64,000 nt of DNA from Nicotiana tabacum (Eukaryota > Streptophyta > Magnoliopsida > Solanales > Solanaceae), in contig NC_134087.1 in the NCBI RefSeq assembly GCF_000715075.1, forward strand, positions 185,163,276 through 185,227,275. Reading direction: 5' to 3'. Of the stretch, positions 24,930 through 37,060 are shown in pieces (position 1 is the first letter of the stretch; each line of letters opens with the position of its first letter). Under the pieces are notes generated by a model, which did no database searches, was not told where the DNA came from, and worked only from the letters and a program-made list of their open reading frames with translations. The translations under genes were made by a program, and so were the position numbers.

Positions 24930-26530
24930 GTCAGAGTTTAAATCTTGTCCTTCAACGAGCGGCACTCATCAATGGTATGTCCCTTCATGCCGGAGTGGTA
25001 CGCACAGGTCTTATTAGGGTTGACCCAATGGGAAGGATTTTCTGGAGTTATGGCAGGGATAGGGGAGACGTAACTAGCAGCTTTAAGTTTCTCATACAGC
25101 TGGTCAATTGGCTCAGCGATGGCTGTATATTGTCTGGGAGGTCTGCGGTCAAAATTTGGTCTGGGTCTAGAGAAATATTGGCGAGTGGGAGGTGATTGGT
25201 AGTGAAGGGGTTGGGTATTATAGGATTGGTAAACATGTGTAGGTTGAGAGTATTTGAGTGAAGTGGGTTGATATGCGGGAGGTGGAGATGATTGATAAAC
25301 GGGTGATGGATTTAGGTAAGAGGGTGCGGGTGCGGGTGCTTGGTAATTTGGGACAGGCTGATATGTAAGTGGAGGTGACGGGTAAGTGTGGTATTTTAGT
25401 GGTGGTTTGGCTTCCTGTGTGACCATCACAGCATTGACGTCCTTCTTCTTGAATGTTCCACCAGACTATAAAGCTTTGTTGGTGTCCTACAATGCTTCAA
25501 GATTAGTAACCATACCATTCTTAATGCCTTCCTCAATTCTTTCTCTCAGCTTGATGATATTGGAGAATGTTTGGCCCTCGATCAGCATCAAACTCTCATA
25601 ATATTGTGGGTCCTAAGCTCGGACGAAGAATCTGTTCATTTGTTCCTCTTCTAAAGCCGGCCTAACCTTAGCAGCGTCTGATCTCTAACGAGTAGCATAC
25701 TCGCGGAATGACTCGGTAGGCTTCTTCTTCAGATTCTGGATGTAGAATACATCCGGTGCATTTTCTGTATTGAATCGGAACCTATCCATGAAATCCGATG
25801 TCATACCTACCTAGCTTGTCCATTTCTTGGGGTCCTGACTGATGTACTAGGATAAAGCATCCCCCTTCAGGTTTCTCATGAAGAGTTTCATACGGATTTT
25901 CTCATTCCTGCCAACTCCGACCAGCTTATCACAATATATCCTCAAATGGACTCTGGGATCTCCCGTGCCATCGAACATTTCGAACTTGGGAGGTTTGTAT
26001 CCCTTCTAAAGTTCAACATCTGGCTGAATGCAAAGGTCCTCATAATTCAGCCCCTCTGTGCCTTTGTTTCCTTCCATGCCCTGGACTCGGCTGGTCAATT
26101 TCTTGAGTTCTGCTGCCAAGTTTCTGATAAGAGAGTCCTTGTCATCAGACTCAGGTGCACTTGAGATTGGTTGAGTGTAGTGGGGTATGGTATCTACGTA
26201 GTTGGGAGTGTTGTGGGGGTGGTCGTTTGTGGTGTTTAGTGGTTCAGGAATGGGTAGTGGAGTGTGGCATGTGTTGCAATGCTGAGCATGAGTGAGTTGC
26301 ATCTGTGGTTGTGGGGTGTTCTGTGGAGGTGCGAGATTTTGAGCATTTGAGAAGTTGACATCAGGAGCGGTGAGAGGGAATGATAAATTTCCCAAGTTCC
26401 GAACTTGATCCAGTTCTTCTTGGAACTTCAACAGTTTCTACTCAAGTTGGGCAGCAGTTTCCTTAGCAACCGGGGTACCTTTAGGAATCTCAATTCTTTA
26501 AATTTCCTTTCTGGCGCTTGAATCTCCCAT
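24930..26530 (-). pseudogene. Element C gag, broken
   Basis: The most likely start is the ATG at 26,530 (MGDSSARKEI), though an open proline-rich stretch extends to about 26,640. Two in-frame stops follow soon after the start. The middle contains the Gag core (PPKFEMFDGTGDPRVHLRIY and further left ALSWY). A long Pro/Tyr/Gln-rich linker lies at about 25,060-25,420. The zinc-knuckle position reads CAYHSGMKGHTIDEC, a C-H-H-C version of the usual CCHC. A trinucleotide GGA run at about 26,560-26,576 lies just upstream and encodes prolines. Gag would form the particle and bind element RNA. Confidence 0.87.
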
Positions 26531-26941
26531 TCTACCTTTGTTCTTGTTCCTTATAGGAGGAGGAGGAGGAGGAGGATGAGGGACCTCAGATCTCGTACTG
26601 TATGATGATGGTACCAGAATGCACGAACTAACCTTTGGGGAGGGAAACAAAAATAAAGAAAAACAAAAAAAGGTAACAAGTTAGTGCGGGTTATGAGAAG
26701 AAAATGTTGCAATATTTAAACACATTGTGCAAGAATATAAATCGCGTCCTAATTTGGGTGCCTCGTTGTGCCCCTGGTAGGCCTAGCGACAAATTAATTT
26801 GGAGAGCTTATAATGCTAAATGCCTCATTTTATTGATAAAAATAAGACGAATTCACAACGATGCTAAATAACAGAAAATAAAATGTCACTAGTGGCCATT
26901 GGCCTTATTACATCATTAAAAGCAAAATAAAAGACTCCTAA

Positions 26942-28537
26942 CTACTTGGTCCTAGAAGGACCTTCCCCGGATTTGGCATCTTTATCCCCCTCGAACAGCT
27001 TCACCAGCTCGCGCAGTCCTAGCAACAGATACGTTTGGGTCAAATGTCAGTCTGCATTCCCTTCAGCGTTTCGACAATCTTCAATCCTCTTGAGGAACTT
27101 TCCTTCTAGCTCCACTAGACCCCGCTCCAAATACCCTAGTCGTTTGTTGGCGCTGACAGCCATATCCTTCCATTCTTCGATCAACTTTTGATGGGCTTCT
27201 TGTATTTCCCGATGCTCACTTTCACACTCTCGAATTCTCTTGCGCAGTTGATTGTACTTAACCCGTGCTTCAGCTTTTTCGTCGATGATTCTGTGTCCGT
27301 GAATGAACCCGGGCTGACCCATACCATTGTTATCATCTTCCAACCAACCCGAATAGTGCGGCACGCAACCAGCGTGATACCTGTCTGGCTCAATAGATTC
27401 TTTCCCCAAAACGAGCTTGCAATGCCACATGTGTTGAGCTTGGCATTTGTGAGGGCTATCATCGTCCTGGAAATCAGCCCTAAAGTGACTCATTTTGTCG
27501 ACCCTTGGTATGATTTGCTTCCTTCCAGCTTGCATCATGGCTCGGAGGGGAACGTAGGGATAAGTTCCTCTTAGACCAATGAATATGAGAAATGGTGCGT
27601 CTCGGGATCGAACAATGAATTCTTTCGTGGGGAACCATTCGACCATCCACTGTACCTGGTCTTCTTTTAGATTCTCAAATAGCTCCACCTATCTTCCAGC
27701 GTCTTCTGGCTGAGAGAACATGTTAGGCATATAATTCATACACCTTGGCTAGTGGAAGGCAATGTGATCATCCCAGTCTCTGCGTAAGATCTCTTATCGG
27801 TATTCTCCTTTCTGGAGGTGCTCCATGAGCCAGAGCTGAAGTAATAAATTGCATCCTTCAAAATGACTGGCTTTTCGCTGACAGTTGTCTAGAGCCCGGT
27901 ATATCTCAGCAACAATCATGGGCACTATACTGAAAGGTTGTCTGCCAATTCCTTCCATCAGAGTCTTGGTTACCATGGCCAGTCTAGTGTGGATCCTAGC
28001 CTTCTTCATAGGGAACACTATCATCCCCAGGAAACAAAACATGAATACGAAGACCCTTCTGTGAATATGCCCCAGTGAGGTGAGGGCAAATTCATCTGAG
28101 TAGGTGCGGTATGACTTGCTATGGCTGTACCTCTCGTACAGATAGTCGAATAGGATGTAGGAGTCTTTCAAACAGGTCAAATCTGGGTTCTTCTTCAGTC
28201 CCATCATCTTAAGGAAACCCCTACCCTTGCGATTCTCTAGCTTAAGCAAACCCGGAGTCTCCCAAGGAATACCAACTAAGCCTCCTATTTCTTCGAGCAA
28301 AGGAGTCATTTCAAGGTCGCCGAAGCGGAACACGGACCTGTCACTATCCCAGAACAGAGTTGCAGCCTTTATGACTTTGTTGTCAGGCTGGATTTCTAGA
28401 AGAGAAGGCAGATTCCCTAAGTATTTGCGGACGAGTGTCTGATCACTGGAGTGGATATTTTCCCACCAATTCAGCAGCCTTGGATGAATGTTGGTTACCA
28501 TGCCAAATCTGGAGACTTCATGCCTTATTTTCTGCAA
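26942..28537 (-). pseudogene. Element C ORF1 (plant-mobile-domain-like, DUF7745-type)
   Basis: An extra ORF upstream of gag is a hallmark of Ogre elements. The frame starts KIRHEVSRFGMVTN and contains LVRKYLGNLPSLLEI, MTPLLEEIGGLVGIPW, GFLKMMGLKKN and HFEGCNLLLQLWLMEHL, a pattern I associate with the plant mobile domain. After two stops it continues with VQWMVEWFPTKEFIVRSR, a YPYVPLRAMMQAGRKQ stretch and a charged coiled-coil tail. Three in-frame stops lie near 27,796, 27,690 and 27,045. There is no ATG at the right end; the frame opens directly after TGTTTTGCAG, which resembles a 3' splice site. Function is not established. Confidence 0.82.
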
Positions 28538-29208
28538 AACACAGTGTTAGACCCTTACCCCGCTAGACTCGACTATTTAAACCAATAATTAGCATAAAAA
28601 ACATTTAGTTCTCCAAATAAATGCAAAGAACATGTAGGTGTCCGTTTGGGTTTCAGGGAAACCCGATGGACTTTGGACAAGGCTATATTAATGAGTCATT
28701 ATCTGGACAACATAACTGACTCGGCTAGGTTTGACCATGCTGCATGCACAGTTAAACAGAGTAAGGTTTCTATTGGGGTATTAGACAGGTACCCTTGAGC
28801 GGACAACTTAAGAGAGAAAGGCACGGAACCGTCGACTGCATCGCTGATCGACTGGTTTTACCGCAAATACGCCTTTGCCGAATTTAAAAGGTGATAATAT
28901 TGGAAGAGCGCAACCACTCATTATAGGTGTTGCTATGGTATTTGTTTGGCACGAGTGGAATATGATGTTGAAGATGCAGTTTACAAAAATGATACAAATT
29001 GACATGTATTTCCATGTTCATAAGATAAATGATTACAATAATTGCAGTAATTATAACAGTATTGAAATAAAGCAGTAAAGGAAAGCAGTAAAGGAAAGAA
29101 AAGACATGAAGAGCCAAGTCAGTTTCGTAGCGAATAAAAGACAGTAAATAAAGCAATTAATGAGATAGTAAAGTCACAAGCAATATGCAATGGTAAAAGC
29201 CTAAAGAA
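28538..29208 (-). other. Element C 5' leader
   Basis: About 670 bp between the primer site and ORF1, A/T-rich, with stops in all frames. It may contain a 5' intron ending at the TTTTGCAG before ORF1. I see nothing else in it. Confidence 0.5.
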
Positions 29209-29226
29209 TCTCCAGCAGAGTCGCCA
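29209..29226 (-). other. Element C primer-binding site (TGGCGACTC type)
   Basis: Minus strand TGGCGACTCTGCTGGAGA begins three bases after the LTR end. This site type is known from Ogre elements, where it is matched to tRNA-Arg. Confidence 0.85.
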
Positions 29227-31799
29227 TGCTGTCGACGCCCCCTTTTTCTCTAACCGTGGGGTCAGAAATCGGGTATACGACATTGGAAGGACAACTCTTT
29301 TCCTTTTTGAGAATTGGGTTTAGAAGTTGAAGAGTCGCCACCTAATGATTATAGGGCATTAAGACACTTTTTAAGAAGAGTTTGAGTTGGAAAACCAGAG
29401 TTCGGGTAAGGGCTAGAAATTATCTCGAGGGAAAGGTGTTAGGAACTCCTCAAGATCCACTAGTATGGTTCCCGACCATGTTGCAATTGTGACTTTACAA
29501 GTAAACAATCAAAGCTCAAATAAGGACTCGCATATAACTTTGCAATTAGGTTGAAAACTTTTGAAAGTATATAGAGAGGGCAGAAATAAAAAAAGAGATT
29601 TGAATAATTTTACAAGAAAAGATGAAAGCAAATAAAAGGAGGGGGGTCCTAAGTTTATAATTAATATGGATCACTTCAATGCAATACCCAACGATCACTC
29701 CTCAGAAGAGGGGTCGCACGTGATATTAGCGCACCGGTCATCATATCCATATCTACCCTTCCCACCCCGTTAAGGTATTAAAGCGCGAAATGGTATCGTT
29801 ACTTATTGCATGCTATTACTCGTCCCAATCCTATCAATCCCGGAGGCATATGGGACTACTAATCCTAAAGGGGCGGGAGTTGGGGCTTTTGTGGAGTTTC
29901 AAAAGGACAAAATTCTAGGGCGACAAACAAAACACATAAAGCAGATATGGGAAAACACATAACAATTGAAAGGCTCAAATAAACTTCCTCAAGTCAGAAA
30001 AGCATAGAGTTTAGCATGTCTTACATGTACTGATTAGGTCTGAATTAAACTTAAAAAATGCGTGAGGCAGATTGATTTATTACATACTTCATATAAGAAA
30101 TCCGAATCAAACCTGCCTGCTGGTTTGAATTGTCAAAGACTGATGCACTTATGGCTTTTACCCTAAAGCTTACCTAGGTGAAACCTATAGGCATGATATC
30201 TAATAATGCAAAGTATACTGATTTTAAGGAAAAGCTTTACTGATTTTAGAAAAATGGATCTACAGATTTTAAGACAGGTTTTAGATTCGAAACGAGGCTG
30301 ATTCAATTAACTGATCCTATAGGCATGGTTTCTAAGTGTCATTGATCTTAAACAATTGCAAGAATCCTATAGACATGATATCTAGGCGTTACTGATTTTG
30401 AATGTTTATAGAAGTGCAAAGGTCCTATAGGTCTGGTGTCTAAAATATTGATTGTTATTTAAACCTATATACATGTTTGCCTAATGATAGATGCATATAC
30501 AGAATACGGAAAGTCCTATAAGCATGGTGTCTGTATGAGAATGCAGAAAAATCTTATGGACATGGTATCTATGTAAGAATGCAGAGTGTCAATGATTTAT
30601 AAAATGCAGAACTTTAAAACATAGTAATTCCTATAGGCATGATCTCTAAATGAGATGCAGAATTTTATAAATGATAACCCCTATAGGCATGATATCTACC
30701 CCTTGCATGCATAGTTCCCCACCTTTTCCACTAGCCGATCCCAAATGTTTATTACAAGATTATTACAAACTAGAATTGATAAAAAGAAAAAATAAAATAA
30801 AAATTACATCAGAAAACTAAAAGTCCCAACCAAGGAGATCCTGATTCGTACTTCTGTCTGAAGCATGAAGTAAACCAACTCCAAAGATCAAGTTTCAAAG
30901 CCTTTCTCTTATTTGGGATGTGTCAAAGTTCCCAAGAGTCTCAAAGGGGCTCCGGGCAATGCTTACACCCCAAATATATTTCAGAATCAAGGACATAGTG
31001 CAGTGTGGAAGGGCCAGCCCTCAAATGTCCAAGTTCAGAGGGAACTCAAGGTCCCAAAGCAAGGCTCATAGGAGGGGGCAGAACTTAAAAACTAAGAGTA
31101 GGTGCAAGTGCAGAGGAGGGGGAGTGATAAGCTGGTGGTCATGCCAAGCAACTTGAAGTACTGGCACACCTCTGACCAATTTGTCATTTTCAAATTGAGG
31201 AGTTATGACTTATTGAAAGCCAGGTTCAGGACTGGATAGCCATTCAAAGACTACCAGACCATAAACTTTAACTCAACATACATAGGAGGTAAGGATATGG
31301 GATTCATAAAAGAAACAGTAAACAAAGGAAGAGGGCGCAAAGGGCATGATCAGCAATGAAACATACTGACACACTCTTTACTTGAGGTCAAAATTTAGTT
31401 CATGAACAACAATTCATGTTTCCATGCCCTGAATCCCCATTTACAAACACATAGAGGGTAAAGGTATAGGGATCAAGCATTCGCAAGAAAGTAAAGAAAA
31501 CAGTAGCATATGAACATGTCAAACTTTGCAGGTAATAGGCATAGATGTAAAGGTTCTAAGTAAACACATTAGGATGATTGCTAGGAACTGAATCAAGACA
31601 TACCAGTAAAAGAGCAAGAGAAGGATGCAAAGACAAAGTAGTAGCAGTATATTAGCCTTGACTTTTAGCCGGCTAATAATAAGCAGGAGCAGAGAACAGC
31701 AGTAGAGAAAAGAGCAAGAGGAAATGCAGATTTTGAAAGCAGTAGTGTGTGTAAGAGTATACGATTCCTAGTGTGTCCAAAGTGCAGAAGGGTAGTCCC

Positions 31800-31807
31800 T
31801 TTTTATA
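31800..31807 (-). promoter_or_regulatory. Putative TATA box of element C 5' LTR
   Basis: Minus strand CACTATAAAAAGGGAC lies within the LTR that would drive transcription. The same sequence is at 15,245-15,252 in the other LTR. Called on consensus only. Confidence 0.5.
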
Positions 31808-33683
31808 GTGCAGAGAAGCAAGTAAGAAAGGTAAGAAAATAACTTGCAATCAATCACATAGAATTTCCCTTCAGCTAAGGGATTTGATTTCAAATGGATA
31901 TAAGACATTTAAGGAAATAAATTTTGATTAAAACCTTTTCAAAGTAGCACAAAAGGGGTAAATACATAGAAGTTATTTAAGGAAAAGCTCAGTGGTACAC
32001 GGTTTGTGAAAAATAAGGAAAGGAAATCAATCAAACAGCCAGGGAAATCAAAATTACAAGTTCAATTCGAATGAACCAAGTCAGGAAAAGGTAAAGGAGG
32101 TTCAATCAAAGAAAATCAATGACAATCAATCAAACCCCATTAGAGGATTTCAGAATCAATCAATTAGTTAGTAAAAACCTTTGAAAGCAGAGTTCTCATA
32201 CATAAAGCACACAAATATGTGAATTAAGAAGAGGGTGTCAAATTATTTAGAAGTGAGTTTAATCGAATAGAAGTTCAGAATCATAAGTGAAGAGATACAT
32301 GTTCAATTTGCAGACTCATAGTGAGTCTGAAGTTCAGGGTCCCAAAGTGGGGCCTTAACTCGAACACAAAAATCAAAATCGTCATAGGAAACCCCCAAAT
32401 CCTAGGGTTTCAAAATTGAATCAGACATGGAAGTGAGAAAGCAAGTCATTGAAACATAGATGATAGCAGGTTTGAAACGCAAAGCACTAAAGCCGATTTA
32501 AGAGCATAAAAGAACATGTTTTAGAAAATTTGGGGCTTAAGCAAGTTCAGAAAAGAAGAGAGGATACGACCTTAAATAAAAGTAGATGAAACATGCTTAG
32601 CAAGAACACAAACAGAGTTTAGTAAAGCAAAAATCAAAGAACTCAACGATAATCATATATAGTAAAAGAGTAAGGAAAACATAACACGGATTAACATATG
32701 AGTACTGGAGTAACATGCATAGTAGAAAAAGAAAGTGGAAGAACAGTACATGCGTAGTAAAAGAAGTCATACGAGCCTAACACAGACAAACACACATAAA
32801 GAAAGAATAGAAAGAATCAGAAAGATGCTTTTGAAAAATCTTTCAGAAACCCTAAATCGAAGGTAAACAATTTTAAAAAGAAAATCTGGGGAAAACCTTT
32901 TAAATGACAAGTAAAGCATAGATACATCATAGATCTAAGCAAACAAACAGAGAAAGAACCTCAAATAGCTTAGGGTTTCGGAGAAACCCTAGAAATGAGA
33001 AAGACTTGGAAAAAGGTCCGATCTAAGTCGGATGAGGTCAGAAATAGGCTCAGAAGACCAAGAACCACCGGAGCAAGGTCAGAGATGGCCGGAATCTTCG
33101 AATCGGTGAAGGTCTGAGTGAAGACCTTCGAGGTCTAGGGTTCCGAAGAATCTTGAGAGAGTCTGAGAGCGTTTGGGATTCAAAGGCGGCGGGTCAGGTG
33201 GAAAATGAAGGAATTAGGGTAGGTTGTTTGGTTTAATTATGGAAGGGTGGGTTATGGCCGTTGATCTTGAATGATCAACGGTCCAGATTTGAAAGGGTAG
33301 GTGGGAATCTGGTAGGGTCATTTAGATTGGGTTATGGGTTGGGTCAGGTTAAAAAGTGGGCCGGCCTGGTTGGGGTTGGGATTGGGTCAAATGGTGGTTA
33401 AAATTGAAATATATAAACGGCTGTAATTGAAATAAATGAGGCTAAATGTTAAACAACCATTTCTTCCCTTTTATTTTATAAAAAATAGTAAAAATAATTT
33501 TAAAAGAAAATTAAAAGTACTGACCCAATTAATAATCTATAAATATCAATTTAAAAATATTGGAACCAATTTTACAATTATAAAATGCTATTAATCTTAA
33601 AGTAGGCTATAATTGCAATTATATGCAATTTAACTTTTAAAATACCAATTGAATTTGTAAAAAACGTTCAAAAATTACCTTAA

Positions 33684-34167
33684 TGTTATAAATATATTAT
33701 ATTATGGATGTTCATTTAGTACTCCGTTGTAAATAATCTTCCTGAAGAAGCTTATCCATATGGGACTCCACCGTAAATATGTTTATCTATTTAGTACTCT
33801 ATTGGAAATAAGGTTCCTGAAGAAGCTTATCACTTCGGTACCCGGTTATGGATAAACATTACCCTAAGTAAAAGATTATTCATACCGGGTATAATGAGCT
33901 TATCCATTCAGTACTCCGTTATGGATAAACATTGCTCTCAGGAGAAGATTATCCCTATCTGGTATAGTAGCAGCTTGCAGTAGCAGCTTACACAGCAGCT
34001 TGCAGTAGCAGCTTACACAGCAGCTTGCAGTAGCTGCTTACACAACAACTTCCTTTCTTCTATAAATAGAAGAGATTTCAGTTCATTATGTACATCAGTT
34101 TGAATTCGAATAATACATCAGTTTCTCTCAATACTTGTCTTTACTTTACAGTCTTTATTTTATAACA
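33684..34167 (+). repeat. Element D 5' LTR
   Basis: Starts TGTTATAAAT and ends TTTATAACA. It includes three 25-bp repeats (CAGCTTGCAGTAGCAGCTTA-type) at 33,971-34,045 and a TATA box just after them. Confidence 0.9.
34061..34068 (+). promoter_or_regulatory. Putative TATA box of element D 5' LTR
   Basis: TATAAATA in CTTCTATAAATAGAAG lies about 100 bp before the LTR end and right after the 25-bp repeats, a usual layout for copia LTR promoters. Confidence 0.65.
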
Positions 34168-34169
34168 CG

Positions 34170-34180
34170 TTATCAGCACG
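34170..34180 (+). other. Element D primer-binding site
   Basis: TTATCAGCACG two bases after the LTR end. This is a known variant site in plant copia elements. Confidence 0.7.
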
Positions 34181-34245
34181 AGACTCTGACATCTCGAGCA
34201 AATACTTTGAAAGTATTATAGGTAAGAACTTTCTTTTCCTAAATA

Positions 34246-35234
34246 ATGTCAAATCTTTCTAAACATGAATTTGTAGCCCTGGATATATCAGGCAAAACTA
34301 CATGTCTTGGGTGCTTGATGCTGAAATTCATCTTGATGCGATGGGTTTGGCAGACACCATCAAGGATAAAAATCAGGCATCAAACCAAGACCTTGCCAAA
34401 GCAATGATATTTCTACGCCATCACCTTGATGAGGGCCTGAAAATGGAATATCTTACTATTAAAGATCCAGTCATACTGTGGAATAATTTGAAAGATAGAT
34501 ATGACCACCTGAAGATGGTCGTTCTTCCACAGGCATGTTATGATTGGACTCATCTAAGGCTACAAGATTTTAAATCTATCAGTGAGTATAATTCTGCTAT
34601 GTTCAGAATTATTTCCCAATTGAAATTATGTGGTGATAATTAGAAAACTTTCACCACTTTTCATGCCTCGAATATGCTCCTATAGCAGCAATATCGAGAG
34701 ATGGGATTTAAAAAGTATTCTGAACTTATCTCACATCTTCTTATAGCAGAGCAACATAATGGGCTATTAATGAAAAATCATGAAAGTTGACCTATTGGTT
34801 CTTGTCCATTCCCTGAAGTGAATGAGACAAACTTCCACCAAGCTAAACGTGGAAGAGGTCGTGGCCCCAATCATGGTCATGGCCGTGGTCAGGGAAGAAA
34901 ACCCAATCATGGTAATAATAATGCACCAAAGAAGCCTCCTCACCACCAGTAGTGGAAAAGGAAGGAACAAAAGCATGAAGTGGTGCAAGCGCCAAATACA
35001 GAAAATGCATGCTATAGATGTGGAGGAAAAGGGCACTGGTCACGTACCTGCCGTACGCCAAAGCACCTGGTTGAGCTTTATCAAGCCTCCCTGAAGAAGA
35101 CAGATAAAAATGTTGAAGCAAATTTTATTTCTGAAGATAATTTAGACTTCATGCATTTGGATGTAGCTGATTACTTTGCACTCCCAGAAGGAGAAACAAG
35201 TCATGTAATCGGTAGTGAATCTGTAGAAATGTAA
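34246..35234 (+). pseudogene. Element D gag, broken
   Basis: The start is the ATG of MSNLSKHEFVALDI. A one-base shift near 34,292 moves the reading into YMSWVLDAEIHLDAMGL and the helical Gag core (PVILWNNLKDRYDHLK, YDWTHLRLQDF). A stop at 34,641 and a few more follow. The C-terminal part has an Arg/Gly-rich stretch and an intact zinc knuckle CYRCGGKGHWSRTC (C-X2-C-X4-H-X4-C) near 35,010-35,055. The frame ends at a stop at the right boundary. Gag would form the particle and bind the RNA. Confidence 0.88.
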
Positions 35235-35279
35235 ATATTTTAATTTTTGTTGTTTGTAATAGATAGTATGGTTATGTAA

Positions 35280-37060
35280 TTGTTGTACATAAATAAAAGT
35301 TATGCTTTGATAATGATGTTTACTATAATATATTTTATTTATGTTATTTTGAAGAATATGGATAACCCTCAAATTATGTTTGGATCAAAGACAAATCATG
35401 AAGATATTTGTGTTATTGATAGTGGAACAACTCATGCCATATTCAACGATCAGAAATACTTTTCTTATTTGCATAAGAAAAAAGCAAATGTTTCAACAAT
35501 TTTTGGTAATATAAGTTTGATTGAAGGCTCCGGAAGAGCTATAATATTTCTGTCTAAGGGAACAAAACATATTATAGACAATGCATTGTTCTCCTCCAAG
35601 TCCCGAAGAAACTTGTTGAGTTTTATAGATATCCGCCGAAATGGGTATCATGTTGAGACAATAGATGAAATGAATAGGGAATATCTTTGTATTACAAAGA
35701 ATATTTCTAGGCCAGAAATGCATTGTAGAAAAGTTACCAACTTTATCTTCTGGCTTATACTATTCAAAAATTAGTACAATTGAAGCACACTCTATCGTAA
35801 ACCAGAAGTTTATGGATTCAAATACTTTTGTGCTTTGGCATGGCCGTTTGGGCCATCCCGGATCAATAATGATGAGACGAATTATTGAAAATTTGAGTGG
35901 GCATCCATTAAAGAACTTGTTATCAATAATGATAAAACAAATTTTCTTATGATGCTTGTTATCAAGGAAATATGATCACTAGACCATCACCAATGAAGGT
36001 TGGTATTGAATCCCCTGCCTTTTTAGAGCGTATACATGGGGATATATGTGGACCTATTCACCCACCAAGTGGGTTGTTTAGATATTTTATGGTCCTAATA
36101 GATGCATCTTCAAGATGGTCTCATGTGTGCCTACTATCATCTCGCAACCTGGCGTTTGCAAAGCTATTAGCCCAAATAATTCGATTAAGGGCACAATTCC
36201 TAGATTATCCTATAAAGGCTATTCTCATCTCAAGTTTTTGATGATTATTGTCTATCCGTTGGGATAAAAGTTGAACATCCTGTAGCTTATGTTCATACTC
36301 AAAATGGCCTTGCAGAGTCATTTATTAAACGCCTGCAATTGATAGCAAAACCACTACTTATGAAAACAAAATTGCCCACTACTGCTTGGGGCCATGCTAT
36401 CTTGCATGCAACATCACTTATCCGTCTCAGACCGACACATTATAATAAATATTCTCCATCACAATTAGTTTTTGGTCATGAACCAAATATTGCCCATCTA
36501 TGAATTTTCGGATATGTTGTATATGTGCCAGTAGCACCACCACAATGTAGTAAGATGAGACCACAAATAAGGATATGAATATATGTTGGGTTTGAATCAC
36601 CCTCTATTATTCGCTATCTTGAACCATTAACAGGAGATTTATTTACTGCTCGATTTGCAGATTGTCGGTTTGATGAAACAAACTTTCCACAATTAGGGGG
36701 AGAGAAAAAGGAAATCAAAAGAGAAATTGTATGGAAAATTTCATCATTATCTCACTTTGATCCCCGTACCCCTATATGTAATCAGGAGGTCCAGAAGATC
36801 ATCAATTTACAGAATATAGCAAATCAAATGCCAGACGCATTTACTGATTTGAAAAGGATAACTAAGTCACATATCCCAGCAGAGAATGTGCCTATCCAAA
36901 CTGATGTACCAGTAGGACCATCTACTAGCATGAGAGATAGTGAACCTAAAGCACGCCTGAAGCGTGGTAGGCCTTTGGGTTCTAAGGATCGAAATCCTCG
37001 AAAAAGAAAATCGACAAATGATCAAAATGATACTATGAAGGGATCTCCTGAAGAGACCTA
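35280..37060 (+). pseudogene. Element D protease and integrase, broken
   Basis: The protease has the active site CVIDSGTTHAIF near 35,420. A frameshift near 35,750 precedes the integrase zinc-binding segment LWHGRLGHPGS. The core keeps its first Asp (IHGDICGP near 36,040) and its Glu (HTQNGLAESFIKR near 36,310). The segment that should hold the second Asp is missing: the frame jumps from DYPIKAI to sequence beyond that motif near 36,220. The C-terminal part contains an AT-hook-like basic patch LKRGRPLGSKD near 36,960 and ends at a stop near 37,060. Integration activity is not expected. Confidence 0.85.
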
